Part shown: piece after piece, positions 15,264 through 23,480 of the stretch
How positions within the stretch are numbered: the first letter of the stretch is position 1
Layout: each line of letters opens with the position of its first letter
NCBI GenBank assembly: GCA_947627565.1
Contig: CANQWO010000016.1
Coordinates: 1 to 37,344, forward strand
Origin: an uncultured Clostridia bacterium
Lineage (GTDB): Bacteria > Bacillota > Clostridia > Christensenellales > Borkfalkiaceae
DNA: 37,344 nt
Direction of reading: 5' to 3'
Position numbers and translations under genes: made by a program
Notes under the pieces: model-generated
Databases searched by the model: none
Told to the model about the DNA's origin: nothing
What the model saw: only the letters and a program-made list of their open reading frames with translations

Positions 15264-15748
15264 CGCAGTCTGTGGAGCGCGCCGCGTGTCTCCAGCCCCG
15301 CAAAGTCGTGCCGCCGCAGTCCCTCATAGACGGCGATGGCCACGCTGTTGGAGAGATTGAGCGAGCGGCGCCCGCCGAGCATGGGGATCCGCACGCAGGA
15401 TTCGCGGTTCTTCACCAACAATTCCTCCGGCAGCCCCGCCGTCTCCTTGCCGAAGAAGAGCGCGCACCCCGCCTCATAGGGGATGTCGTCGTAGCGCTTC
15501 TCCGCTTTGGTCGTAAAAAAATAGCAGGGAACGCCCCGAAGCGCGGAGAGCGTCTCTTCAAGATCTTCATGCACGCGCACATCGACGAACTGCCAATAGT
15601 CGAGGCCGGCACGCTTCAAGTATTTATCGGAGATCTCAAACCCGAGCGGTCTTACAAGATGCAAGACGCACCCCGTCGCCGCGCATGTGCGGGCGATGTT
15701 GCCCGCATTTTGCGGGATCTCGGGCTCGACCAAAACAACGTGGAACAT
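15257..15748 (-). CDS. trmL: tRNA (cytidine/uridine-34-2'-O)-methyltransferase TrmL
   Basis: A 163-aa SPOUT methyltransferase, the normal length for TrmL (YibK). Family hallmarks are all visible: VEPEIPQNAGNIARTC at the N terminus, RPLGF, ALFFGKETAGLP and the knot segment RIPMLGGRRSLNLSNSVAIAVYE. It methylates the wobble ribose of certain tRNA-Leu species. The start at 15748 (MFHVVLVEPEIPQN) is fixed by the family. The promoter -10 ends only six bases before it, so the transcript is likely leaderless or nearly so. The gene heads an operon with a secreted protein and cardiolipin synthase. Confidence 0.93.
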   Translation of the reverse strand: MFHVVLVEPEIPQNAGNIARTCAATGCVLHLVRPLGFEISDKYLKRAGLDYWQFVDVRVHEDLEETLSALRGVPCYFFTTKAEKRYDDIPYEAGCALFFGKETAGLPEELLVKNRESCVRIPMLGGRRSLNLSNSVAIAVYEGLRRHDFAGLETRGALHRLRW

Positions 15749-15754
15749 ACCTCT

Positions 15755-15783
15755 ATTATAGCGCACCGCTCCGATTTTTGCAA
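15755..15783 (-). promoter_or_regulatory. Promoter of the trmL operon
   Basis: Minus strand TTGCAA (15778-15783), 17-bp spacer, TATAAT (15755-15760). The start codon follows after six bases. Confidence 0.78.
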
Positions 15784-15871
15784 GTCTTTTGGAAACGAAG
15801 ATTTTGTACCCGGCACGCCGCGCGGGCGCGCCCGACCCCATCGGCCCGAAAAACTGCGCAAATACCATAAA

Positions 15872-15905
15872 ATCCTTTATTTCGAAATTCATCGAAATAA
15901 AGGAT
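15872..15905. terminator. Bidirectional terminator after ypeB
   Basis: A perfect 13-bp stem, ATCCTTTATTTCG (15872-15884) with CGAAATAAAGGAT (15893-15905), with T-rich flanks on both strands (GGATTTTTC on plus, GGATTTTATGG on minus). On the minus strand it closes the sleB-ypeB operon about 70 bases after the stop. Confidence 0.85.
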
Positions 15906-15973
15906 TTTTCGCTGTTTTTGGGGATTTTACCCCCGTTTTTTTGGATTTTCGGAATTTTCCTCGGAATTTCCGC

Positions 15974-17974
15974 TCACCTGAGGTAGCTGCCTCTCGCGCT
16001 GGCCATGACGCGGAAAATTTCCACTTCTTCGCCCGTATTGGCGTCGATATAGACAAGATATTCGTCCTCGCCGTATTTGCAGCCAAACTCGTAGGCGACG
16101 ACTTCCCGGCCGTCGACGGGGATGAGGGCCAAATTGCAGGCGTAGGGTTCGAGCCCAGCCGTCAGCCGCCGCGCCGCCTCTTCGCGGGCAAGCGTGTGGC
16201 GGATGTTGTAATCCTTATCGTTGACGAGGAATCCCCGCGCGTCCATGCCGACCACACGCCCCTTCTCTTCGCACACGCGGACGCGGATGATCTCGGGATA
16301 GATGCGGACCCCCTCGCTGACCGTCGTATACGTCAGGTTGGCGACCATGCCGCCGTCGGAAAGCCACACGGCCTCGACGTCCTCGATCCCCAGCCCCGCG
16401 AGGAAGGAACGTGCAAGCGCGTCGCACTCCTCGAGGTCAAAATTCTTCTGCGTGCATTCCTCATAGGTGTCGAAGAAGAGCAGTTTGCCGCCGTGTTTGG
16501 TGATCTGCGCAAAGATCTCCAGCCCGTCCTCATCGGTGAGCACGAAGTCGTAGGCGCTAAATTCCCGCGTGACGGTCTCGCCCGTGTAGCGGACGTCCGC
16601 AATGCGGTACCCTTCGAAATACGATCTCGCGCGCGATTCCGCTTCGGAGGAAGAGATCTCTTCGAGCGCGAAAAGGCGGTTGCTGCCGATATTGCCCTCC
16701 TCGGAGAAGGGCGCCTCGGAGATCTCCTTGCCCGAATTTTGCAGGCGCGTGAGGGCGTCCTTCATGCCGCCGAGCTTGCCGAAGAACTCCTTGAGCGAAT
16801 TGACCTCGGTGATGAGCCCGTTGAGCTCACCGTAGATGCTGTCGTTGACCTCATAGAGATCGGCGATGCGCGTCTTGTCCTCCTCGCGGATGCCGTCTCC
16901 GGAGGCGAGCCGCGAGAGCAGCGTGCGCGCATAGGAGCCCGTGTTGTTGACGAACGCCGAGATGCTCGTGCCCGTGGCGCTGTCGACGGGGATGCGTTCG
17001 ATGGAGGCCTCCAAGAGCGCCGTATCGACGAGGATATCGGTGAGCAGTTTTCTCTGTTCGCCCGCGCCCGAAGAGACGCGGAGCTTGCCGAGGCTGTCGT
17101 CGAGATCTTCGCAGACGGAGACCATTTCATAGAGCGTGGAACGGTATCCGCTCTCTGCCTCGACGGCCATATCGTTCATGCGGAACGCGCCCGCCGTGAC
17201 GACGGCAGCGAGGACCAGACAGGCCGTGCCGAGAGAAATGACGGCCGCGAGCCACCCCCCGAACCCGTTTCTGCGGCGCTCCGTCTTCTGTTCGCGTCTG
17301 TGCTTTTTGTCCTCCGCCTTGCGGACATGGGCGGCCTCTCTTGCCTTGAGTTTGTTTTCCCGCGCCTTTTCGCGCGCCTCGGTCTTTCTCCGTCTCGCGG
17401 CGATCTTGTCGCGCTTTTCCCGTTCGATCCGCTTTGCGCGTTCGGTCTTGGATTCGTTTTTGAGGATCTCGCGGCGCGCCGCCTTTTCGGCACGGCGTTC
17501 AACGCGCTTCGCCTTGAGATCGGCCTTGCGCCTCGCGCGGTTTTCGAGACGTTCCGCCTTCTTCTTGGCGATCATCTCCTTGCGCGCCAACTTCTTTTCC
17601 GCGATGGCCTGCTTCTTTTCGATCTTCGCCTGTTTGACGGCGGCCTTCTTCTCGATCTTCGCCTGCTTGACGGACGTCTTCTTCGCGCGCTTTTCTTCCT
17701 TCTTGTCGGCGCGCACTTTGGCCGCCGCCACGCGCTTGTTTGCGGCCGCCTCCTCCCGCTTCACGGCCGTCTTCTTGGCCGTCTTTTTGGCCGCCGCCGT
17801 GCGGGGTTTTGAGGTTTTCTTCTTCCCCGTTTCGGACATGGTACCATCATTTTTGGTCATGGTCTCCTTACCGGGGGCCATGGGATCCACGCTCTCCTGC
17901 GTAAAATTTTCCTGCTCCACGCGCTCCACTTTCTCGGCGCCGCTGGATACATTCTTTCCGGTTTCTTTCTTCAT
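15974..17974 (-). CDS. ypeB: Germination protein YpeB with a long basic N-terminal tail
   Basis: A 666-aa protein. From the membrane helix (239-263, GWLAAVISLGTACLVLAAVV) onwards it follows YpeB: a helical extracytoplasmic region with SATGTSISAFVNNTGSYARTL, then C-terminal PepSY-type repeats (YTTVSEGVRIYPEIIRVRV, NIRHTLAREEAARRL). YpeB stabilises the cortex-lytic enzyme SleB in spores, and sleB lies directly upstream. Bacillus YpeB is about 450 aa and begins at the helix. Here about 235 residues precede it; 50-235 are almost wholly Lys, Arg, Ala and Glu, including a tandem KQAKIEKK repeat, like a histone H1-type tail or a long charged helix. The tail would lie on the cytoplasmic (forespore/core) side. 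The start at 17974 has AAGGAGG. A motif copy at 17833-17845 encodes DGTMSE. Confidence 0.88.
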   Translation of the reverse strand: MKKETGKNVSSGAEKVERVEQENFTQESVDPMAPGKETMTKNDGTMSETGKKKTSKPRTAAAKKTAKKTAVKREEAAANKRVAAAKVRADKKEEKRAKKTSVKQAKIEKKAAVKQAKIEKKQAIAEKKLARKEMIAKKKAERLENRARRKADLKAKRVERRAEKAARREILKNESKTERAKRIEREKRDKIAARRRKTEAREKARENKLKAREAAHVRKAEDKKHRREQKTERRRNGFGGWLAAVISLGTACLVLAAVVTAGAFRMNDMAVEAESGYRSTLYEMVSVCEDLDDSLGKLRVSSGAGEQRKLLTDILVDTALLEASIERIPVDSATGTSISAFVNNTGSYARTLLSRLASGDGIREEDKTRIADLYEVNDSIYGELNGLITEVNSLKEFFGKLGGMKDALTRLQNSGKEISEAPFSEEGNIGSNRLFALEEISSSEAESRARSYFEGYRIADVRYTGETVTREFSAYDFVLTDEDGLEIFAQITKHGGKLLFFDTYEECTQKNFDLEECDALARSFLAGLGIEDVEAVWLSDGGMVANLTYTTVSEGVRIYPEIIRVRVCEEKGRVVGMDARGFLVNDKDYNIRHTLAREEAARRLTAGLEPYACNLALIPVDGREVVAYEFGCKYGEDEYLVYIDANTGEEVEIFRVMASARGSYLR

Positions 17975-17983
17975 ATTTCCTCC

Positions 17984-18739
17984 TTATATGGCAAAGACGT
18001 GCTTGCCGATGACCGTCACCGTCTGGCGGCCGAAGATCCAGGAACTCGTCGCGACGGCCGGGTTGTAATAATACAGGCATCCGTAAGTCGGATCCCAACC
18101 GTTCATGGCGTCGCGCGCGGCGTTATATGCAGTCTGGTTCGGTTCGAGGTTGATCTGTCCGTCCGTCACGGCCGTAAACGCGCCTTTCTGATAGATGACG
18201 CCCGAAATGCTGTTGGGGAAGGACGCGCTCCTCACGCGGTTCATGATCACGGCGCCGATCGCGACCTGCCCCGTATAGCTTTCCCCCCGTCCTTCGGCAT
18301 AGATCGCCTTGGCGAGCAGGTAGAGATCGGACGAGGTATAGCTCGACGCCTGGTTCGAGGAGCCCGAGCTCGAACTGTTGCCGCTCCCCTTTCCGTCCAG
18401 AGCGTTGTAGGAATCATTCATGCCGAGCGCGGCATAGGTCGCCTTCCCGACGACCCCGTCGGCGGTGAGCCCGTTCTTTTTCTGGAACGCGATGACCGCC
18501 TTCTTTGTTCCCGCGCCGAAGATGCCGTCGACAGCGCCCGTATAGTAGCCCCATTGTTTCAATCTGCGCTGGACCTCCTTGACCTCGGCGCCCGTACTGC
18601 CTTGACGGAGCACAGCGGTCTCTACGGCTTCGACTGCAGGCACGTCGTCTGAGCGGAATGCGGCCGTGGTCACGACCCCCGCGGCAACCGTTGCCCCGAG
18701 TGCAAGCGAAAGCGCAGCGACTAACAAAAACTTCTTCAT
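17984..18739 (-). CDS. sleB: Spore cortex-lytic enzyme SleB
   Basis: A 251-aa exported enzyme that degrades cortex peptidoglycan (muramic-delta-lactam-containing) at germination. Signal peptide at residues 1-27, then a PG_binding_1 repeat (LRQGSTGAEVKEVQRRLKQWGYY ... GIFGAGTKKAVIAFQ), a Ser/Gly linker, and a Hydrolase_2 domain with the catalytic Glu in AIYAEGRGE and the GAVIMNRV and YNPAVATSSWIFGRQ blocks. AGGAGG lies five bases before the ATG. ypeB follows nine bases after the stop, the standard pairing. No sigma-A promoter is visible upstream, which fits forespore-specific sigma-G transcription, though I cannot point to a clean sigma-G site. Confidence 0.94.
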   Translation of the reverse strand: MKKFLLVAALSLALGATVAAGVVTTAAFRSDDVPAVEAVETAVLRQGSTGAEVKEVQRRLKQWGYYTGAVDGIFGAGTKKAVIAFQKKNGLTADGVVGKATYAALGMNDSYNALDGKGSGNSSSSGSSNQASSYTSSDLYLLAKAIYAEGRGESYTGQVAIGAVIMNRVRSASFPNSISGVIYQKGAFTAVTDGQINLEPNQTAYNAARDAMNGWDPTYGCLYYYNPAVATSSWIFGRQTVTVIGKHVFAI

Positions 18740-18856
18740 AATTTCCTCCTATGCGCAATGTGTGCAAGCGTTTCGGAAATTATTCCGTCCGCGAAAATTT
18801 CCGTATCCGAGGCGGCGCGAAGTGATCGCTTCGGACCCTCCGCCCCCGTTTCATAA

Positions 18857-18889
18857 GGGCGCGCCGCGGACATGGTCCGCGGCGCGCCC
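18857..18889. repeat. 15-bp inverted repeat with the ATG of the dispersed motif in its loop
   Basis: GGGCGCGCCGCGGAC (18857-18871), loop ATG, GTCCGCGGCGCGCCC (18875-18889), a perfect 15-bp stem. There is no T tract on either strand, so it is not a standard intrinsic terminator. Its centre CGCGGACATGGTCCGCG looks like a symmetrised form of the window's dispersed motif. Confidence 0.7.
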
Positions 18890-18944
18890 CTCTCCCCCAC
18901 GCTGTAAGTCTCATTGCGCGCCGTCCGTGAACAGGCGCGGGCGC

Positions 18945-18971
18945 AAAAAAACGGCGGGGGTTCTCCCGCCG
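18945..18971 (-). terminator. Terminator of the cdaA-lysC operon
   Basis: Minus strand CGGCGGG / CCCGCCG stem (18965-18971 with 18952-18958) followed by TTTTTTT (18945-18951), 25 bases after the lysC stop. Confidence 0.88.
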
Positions 18972-18996
18972 CAATCGTTGAAAAAATTTCCGAAAA

Positions 18997-20319
18997 TTAT
19001 CGGTCCTTGAAAAATTCCTCGTAGACCGCCCGCACCGTCCGCTCGTATTGGGCGTTCTCCACGCCGACGATGATGTTGAGCTCGGAGGAACCCTGGTCGA
19101 TCATGCGGACGTTGACGCCTGCGCGCGCGATCGCGTCGAACAGGCGCGCCGCGATACCGATCTTGCGGCTCATGCCGTGTCCCACGACGGCGATGAGCGC
19201 GATGCCCGTGATGACGGAGAGCCGGTCCGGATGCACCGCCTCGTCGATCTCACGCTCCACTTGCTCCAGGATCCCGCCTGTAAGCTCGGCGCTGTCGACG
19301 ACAAAGGACATGGTGTCGATGCCCGAGGGGATGTGTTCAAACGAAACGCGGTGCCGCAGCAGTACTTCGAGCACGCGGTAGGCAAAGCCGATCTCGGCAT
19401 TCATGAGCGACTTCTCGAGAAAGATGACCGTAAAATCCTTCTTGCCCGCGATGCCCGTCACGGGGCGGTTCAGAAAATCGTATTTGGAGGTGGGGACGAT
19501 GAGCGTGCCCTCGTCCTCGGGGCGGAACGTATTCTTGATGCGGATGGGGATATCTGCCTCGCGCACGGGGAAGATGGCCTCGCTGTGCAAGACGTTGGCT
19601 CCCATGTAGGAGAGCTCGCGAAGCTCCTTATAGGAGAGCGAGGGAATGCCGGCGGGACTTGCGACGATTCGCGGATCGCACGCCAGGAAGCCGGAGACGT
19701 CCGTCCAATTCTCATAGAGGTCGGCGCCGACCGCACGCGCAACAATGGCGCCCGTGACGTCGCTCCCCCCGCGCGAGAACGTCTTCACGCGACCCTCGGC
19801 GTCCTCGCCGTAGAAGCCCGCGACAACGGCGCACGGCTTGCCTTTGAGCGCCTCGCGGAGCAGCGCATAACTGCGCGCGCCGTCCAGCCTGCCGTCGGCG
19901 GAAAACTTGATATACAGCCGCGCGTCGAGGAAGGGAACGTGCAGAAGTTCGGCCATGACGAGGCCCGCAAGATACTCCCCGCGCGAGGCCGCAAAATCTT
20001 CACTCCCCTCGTGCTCGATGGCATCGGCCGTCTCCGCGAGCACCCCTTCGATGTCCATGGCGAGCCCCAACTCGTGCACGATAGAGCGGAATCTTTCCGC
20101 GACTTTTTCATATGCATCTCGGACATGCCCCCCCTCTTTTACGTCTCTCGCCGTCTCATAGAGGAGGTCGGTGACCTTTCTGTCGCCGCTGTAACGCTTG
20201 CCGGGCGCGGAGACGACCACATATCTGCGGGAGGGATCGGCCGCGACGATCTCCCGCACGCGCAGGTAGTTCGTGCCGTCCGCCATCGACGTCCCGCCGA
20301 ATTTGCAAACTTTAATCAT
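18997..20319 (-). CDS. lysC: Aspartate kinase
   Basis: A 440-aa monofunctional aspartokinase catalysing the first step of the aspartate pathway (Lys, Met, Thr, diaminopimelate). The start at 20319 (MIKVCKFGGTSMADG) has GGAGG six bases upstream. KFGGTS (6-11), ASRGEYLAG and FSRGGSDVTGA are the kinase motifs; the last ~150 residues form two ACT domains (IFLEKSLMNAEIGFAYRVLEVL and VVGHGMSRKIGIAARLFDAI) for feedback control by amino acids. Its start overlaps the end of the DUF1015 gene, so it is the last gene of the cdaA operon. No lysine riboswitch is seen at this operon's promoter. Confidence 0.95.
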   Translation of the reverse strand: MIKVCKFGGTSMADGTNYLRVREIVAADPSRRYVVVSAPGKRYSGDRKVTDLLYETARDVKEGGHVRDAYEKVAERFRSIVHELGLAMDIEGVLAETADAIEHEGSEDFAASRGEYLAGLVMAELLHVPFLDARLYIKFSADGRLDGARSYALLREALKGKPCAVVAGFYGEDAEGRVKTFSRGGSDVTGAIVARAVGADLYENWTDVSGFLACDPRIVASPAGIPSLSYKELRELSYMGANVLHSEAIFPVREADIPIRIKNTFRPEDEGTLIVPTSKYDFLNRPVTGIAGKKDFTVIFLEKSLMNAEIGFAYRVLEVLLRHRVSFEHIPSGIDTMSFVVDSAELTGGILEQVEREIDEAVHPDRLSVITGIALIAVVGHGMSRKIGIAARLFDAIARAGVNVRMIDQGSSELNIIVGVENAQYERTVRAVYEEFFKDR

Positions 20320-21457
20320 AGGCATCCTCCCGCATCTCGAGGAGGCGGCGCGCCTCGCTCTGCGGATAGGCGGCAAAGGCCTCCCGCGGGAGCATAGTCC
20401 CCTTGACGGCGCTCTCGAAGATCTCCTCCTTATCGGGCAGTGTCAAAAAGACGCCCGCGCTGTCCGCGTCCTCGCACAGCCGCTGAAACTCGGCGCCGCG
20501 GACATATTTGACCTGTCCCCCGTTCGCCTGCAAGAACCGCGCGATGAGCGCGTCGCAGTCGCGCACGGCCGCAACGCCGCTCTTGACGGGCTTTACGACG
20601 TTCCCCGTCCGCTTGCACTTGAGATTTTTCATGAAGAAGTCGCAGAAGGCCTCGGCGTCGACGTCGCAAAGCACGCGGTGCAGGGGCCGTGGCTCGAACG
20701 TCTCCTCATAGAGGTCGACAAATTCGACGAGCAGGAAGCGGGCGGGATGGTTTTCGCACTCCTCCGCGCGCAGGGTCTTCTTGCAATCTTCCCACTGCGC
20801 CTTGGCCGCGCCGACGACCTCCGCGCCGGAGAAGACGCAAAGATCGGGCGAAGAGCGCGGACACATCAGCTCCGCGACCATCTCGGCAAGGTCCTCCGGA
20901 AGGTAGTACCCCGCGACATGCCCCTGCCCTTCGACGTCATAGGCATATACTTCCTCGAGTTCCTCCCTGGAGAGAAGCCTCTCGATCTTGCGCCGTTTAT
21001 CGCGGTAGACGACGACGGCGCGCCCGTATTCGAGCGGCGTGGCGTCGCGCAGCGCGCGTTCGCGGGCAAGGCGGACGGGATCGGCCTCCATGGCGGGAAA
21101 AATGTGTCCCTCCCCGCGCACGGAATATGCTTCGAGGTCGATACAGCCGAGAATGCCGCTCCGAAGCCCCGCGGCCGTCTCGCGTTGGACGAGGAGAAAT
21201 CCGCGGTTGAGTTTTTCAAAGAGCCCGTCTTCCAGCGCGGCATACATCGCCTCTCCGGCGGCCGCAATGCGCGCGTCGAGGTCCTCGTCGCCGTAAACTT
21301 CGGGCAAGATCATGCGAAGCGCCGCGGGATCCCCCGCCGCGCTCCCCGCGTTTTCCCAATAGGCGCGGTCGCCCGCATAGAGTTCGGGCGGCGTGACCGC
21401 CCACTTCCCGTAGTCCTCCCGCGGGATGATCATTCTCGGTACTTTGAAAAGGTTCAT
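20312..21457 (-). CDS. DUF1015 family protein
   Basis: A 381-aa soluble protein. The N-terminal pattern LFKVPRMIIPREDYGKWAVTPPELY, followed by RMILPEVYGDED, matches the clostridial DUF1015 proteins (usual form KWSVVACDQFTS...LRLILPEVYL). Members have been linked to serine-kinase-like (SerK) activity in archaea, but the function in Clostridia is not established. Both ends overlap neighbours: its ATG shares four bases with the stop of the 36-aa microprotein, and its end overlaps the lysC start. It is therefore tightly coupled to cdaA and lysC. Confidence 0.85.
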   Translation of the reverse strand: MNLFKVPRMIIPREDYGKWAVTPPELYAGDRAYWENAGSAAGDPAALRMILPEVYGDEDLDARIAAAGEAMYAALEDGLFEKLNRGFLLVQRETAAGLRSGILGCIDLEAYSVRGEGHIFPAMEADPVRLARERALRDATPLEYGRAVVVYRDKRRKIERLLSREELEEVYAYDVEGQGHVAGYYLPEDLAEMVAELMCPRSSPDLCVFSGAEVVGAAKAQWEDCKKTLRAEECENHPARFLLVEFVDLYEETFEPRPLHRVLCDVDAEAFCDFFMKNLKCKRTGNVVKPVKSGVAAVRDCDALIARFLQANGGQVKYVRGAEFQRLCEDADSAGVFLTLPDKEEIFESAVKGTMLPREAFAAYPQSEARRLLEMREDAYD

Positions 21458-21564
21458 AGGGCTGCGTTGATGACGATGACCGCCGCCGCGGCCAAAATGA
21501 GCGCAAGGAATTTGAGCGGAACGTTGTGTGTGAAGAGCTTCTTCACGGCTTCGAAGAACTTCAT
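21454..21564 (-). CDS. 36-aa single-helix membrane microprotein in the cdaR position
   Basis: The frame reads MKFFEAVKKLFTHNVPLKFL followed by ALILAAAAVIVINAAL and a stop. It overlaps the cdaA stop at its 5' end (ATGA, 21561-21564) and the DUF1015 start at its 3' end (ATGA, 21454-21457), so both junctions are coupled. In most Firmicutes the gene after cdaA is cdaR, which begins with exactly this kind of segment (a few charged residues, NxPLKxLALxLA helix) followed by several extracellular YbbR domains. Here the protein stops at the end of the helix. I read it as a CdaR reduced to its membrane anchor; it could instead be an unrelated microprotein. CdaR modulates the c-di-AMP cyclase through the membrane, so regulation of CdaA is the natural guess. 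Confidence 0.75.
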   Translation of the reverse strand: MKFFEAVKKLFTHNVPLKFLALILAAAAVIVINAAL

Positions 21565-22400
21565 TTCTTCACCTCGGCATTAAATTCTTTCCAATAATAC
21601 TCTTTCAAAAAGTTTTTGAGTCCTTCGGAATCGACATAGCGCGTGATCTCGCCCCGCTTCACGATGGAGACAATGCCCGTCTCTTCGGAGACGATGATGG
21701 TCGAGACGTCGGCGACCTCGGTGATGCCGATGCCCGCGCGGTGGCGCGTGCCGTAGTCCTTGGGGAAATCCTTCTGGGTCAGCGGCAGGAAACAGCCCGC
21801 CGCCTGGATGCGGTCGCCGTAAATGACCATCGCGCCGTCGTGCAGGGGCGCCTTGGGGATGAAGATCCCCTCGATGAGTTGGCTGGAAATTTTGGCGTTG
21901 AGCGCCACGCCGCTCTCGACGATCTCCTTGGGCAGATTGCCGTTGGACAGCACGATGAGCGCGCCGATGTCGTTTTTGGAGAGATTCTGGACGGCCTTGA
22001 CGATGCTCGTCACATATTCGTCGGCGCGGGCGGCGACGGCGGTCATCTTGGCCGTCGAAGCGGAGGACGCCGTGATGGACGTCCGCTTTCCCGCGTTCCA
22101 GATGCTCCGCTTGATCTCCACGTTGAACAGGAAGAGGAAGAAGAGCGACAGGAGGAAGAAGAACAGATAGAAGATCCCGATGCTCATCCTGTCCGAGAAC
22201 AGCGTGCAGACGCCCGCCGTCAGCACGAGCAGGATGTAGGCGAAAATGAGCTTCTTCGCATTGTTCTCCCAAAGCGTCTTGAGGACCCAATAGATGATGA
22301 CGGCAAAAAACAGCGTCTCGAGCACGATGACCCATTCAAAGGTCGTAAAAACCGATTGGATCCCCTCCCAAACTTCGATCAGCGATCTCATATGTTCCAT
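21561..22400 (-). CDS. cdaA: Diadenylate cyclase CdaA
   Basis: A 279-aa membrane enzyme making c-di-AMP from two ATP. Three N-terminal membrane helices (about 22-95: EWVIVLETLFFAVIIYWVL, LIFAYILLVLTAGVCTL, IGIFYLFFFLLSLFFLFL), then the DAC domain with ALIVLSNG, APLHDGAMVIYG (DGA motif), AAGCFLPLT, and GTRHRAGIGITEVAD (RHR motif; Gly where Ala is more common). A GGAGGAGGA site lies in front of the start at 22400; an ATG three codons further is also possible. First gene of the cdaA - microprotein - DUF1015 - lysC operon. The usual partner glmM is not here. Confidence 0.95.
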   Translation of the reverse strand: MEHMRSLIEVWEGIQSVFTTFEWVIVLETLFFAVIIYWVLKTLWENNAKKLIFAYILLVLTAGVCTLFSDRMSIGIFYLFFFLLSLFFLFLFNVEIKRSIWNAGKRTSITASSASTAKMTAVAARADEYVTSIVKAVQNLSKNDIGALIVLSNGNLPKEIVESGVALNAKISSQLIEGIFIPKAPLHDGAMVIYGDRIQAAGCFLPLTQKDFPKDYGTRHRAGIGITEVADVSTIIVSEETGIVSIVKRGEITRYVDSEGLKNFLKEYYWKEFNAEVKK

Positions 22401-22430
22401 TCCTCCTCCGGCCGTACTCCGGACAACGGC

Positions 22431-22459
22431 ATTATATCGTTTTTTTCCGAAAATTGCAA
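22431..22459 (-). promoter_or_regulatory. Promoter of the cdaA operon
   Basis: Minus strand TTGCAA (22454-22459), 17-bp spacer, TATAAT (22431-22436), about 30 bases before the cdaA start. Confidence 0.82.
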
Positions 22460-22481
22460 AGCCTTTTGCGCGGCAGTTGCA

Positions 22482-23465
22482 TTATCCGTAAAATATTTCG
22501 GCGACGGCGCCCGCAAGCGCGCCCGATTTGCTGTATTTCCCGCTCCGCATGTCGGCCGCGAACGCGTATAATTTGAGGTACAGCGCCGAGGCGCGTTCCT
22601 TTCCCATCCGCGCGAGGACCTCCCGGTCCTTTTTGACGACATAGGGGTGCAGACCGAGCGCTTTGCCGACGTCGGCGTCGCTCCCCCTCATGCCCGCGAT
22701 CTCCGCAAGCGCGCGGAAATGGGAGACGAGCGCCGCAAGCGCGGCGTTTTCGTCGAATCCCTTCTCGTTCAGATCGTGCAGAATCTCGAAGAACGCGGAC
22801 TTGTTCCCGCCCGACGCGGCCTGCGTGAGTTCAAACGTCTTGTATTCGACGTCCTTCGCGACGTACTCCTCCACCGTGGCGCGCGTAATCGTCCCGCCGT
22901 CGCCGAGGAGCTGGCCGAGTTTTTTGAGTTCGAGCTGCATGCGCGCCGCGTCGAAGTTGCAGTAGCGCACCATGCGCGAGACCGCGTCTCCCTCGATGGA
23001 CAGCCCCGCCCGCTTGGCGCTGCCGAAGAGCCAGCGCGAGAGCATCTCCTCCGACTCCTTGGCGCAGTCCACATAGACGACGCCCCGCTTCTTTTTGAGA
23101 TCGGCCGCCTTCTTCCGGCCCGTGTTGACGATGACGAGCACCGTCGTCTCGCACGGTTTTTCGGCATAGGCGCCCAGCGCGCTCTCCCATTCCCGCTCCG
23201 ACGGGTAGAACTCATAGATGCGGACCAGCCGTTTTTCGTCGAAGAAGGGCAGCGTAAAGAGCTCGGCGGGAAGCGCGGCGAGGCGTTCCCCCCGCATGGC
23301 CTCCCCCTCGTATCTTACGTCGTTGAGCGCAGGCTGTGTGAGCGCGCACGCGTCGCGGATGCTCGCCACCGCGCGGTCGCGGAAATACGCCTCCGCCCCC
23401 TCGACGACGTAGACGGGCTTCAAGCCCTCCTCTTTCAGATTTTTGGCAAGTTGCACGAATTTCAT
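22482..23465 (-). CDS. holA: DNA polymerase III subunit delta
   Basis: A 327-aa clamp-loader subunit. N-terminal VYVVEGAEAYFRDRAVASI, then ELFTLPFFDEKRLVRIY, RMVRYCNFDAARMQLELKKL and the C-terminal LYAFAADMRSGKYSKSGALAGAV follow the HolA pattern and length. It opens the sliding clamp as part of the gamma/tau complex. It starts 15 bases after the comEC stop, the usual comEC-holA order, but also has its own consensus promoter inside the 3' end of comEC. The ribosome binding site before 23465 is weak. Confidence 0.9.
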   Translation of the reverse strand: MKFVQLAKNLKEEGLKPVYVVEGAEAYFRDRAVASIRDACALTQPALNDVRYEGEAMRGERLAALPAELFTLPFFDEKRLVRIYEFYPSEREWESALGAYAEKPCETTVLVIVNTGRKKAADLKKKRGVVYVDCAKESEEMLSRWLFGSAKRAGLSIEGDAVSRMVRYCNFDAARMQLELKKLGQLLGDGGTITRATVEEYVAKDVEYKTFELTQAASGGNKSAFFEILHDLNEKGFDENAALAALVSHFRALAEIAGMRGSDADVGKALGLHPYVVKKDREVLARMGKERASALYLKLYAFAADMRSGKYSKSGALAGAVAEIFYG

Positions 23466-23480
23466 AGCAAGAAACGCCGC

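Larger units (their letters stand above)
18740..18996. other. Intergenic region between sleB and lysC
   Basis: It holds the lysC terminator, a long GC-rich inverted repeat at 18857-18889 and an AT-rich sleB upstream region. No gene is seen. Confidence 0.5.

Noticed and set aside
15272-17812. Plus-strand open frame of 846 codons opposite trmL and ypeB
   Set aside because: Antisense shadow, crosses a strong terminator, no ribosome binding site or family match.
18740-18800. Sigma-G promoter in front of sleB
   Set aside because: Expected from biology, but no pair of -35 and -10 elements with good spacing could be named by eye.
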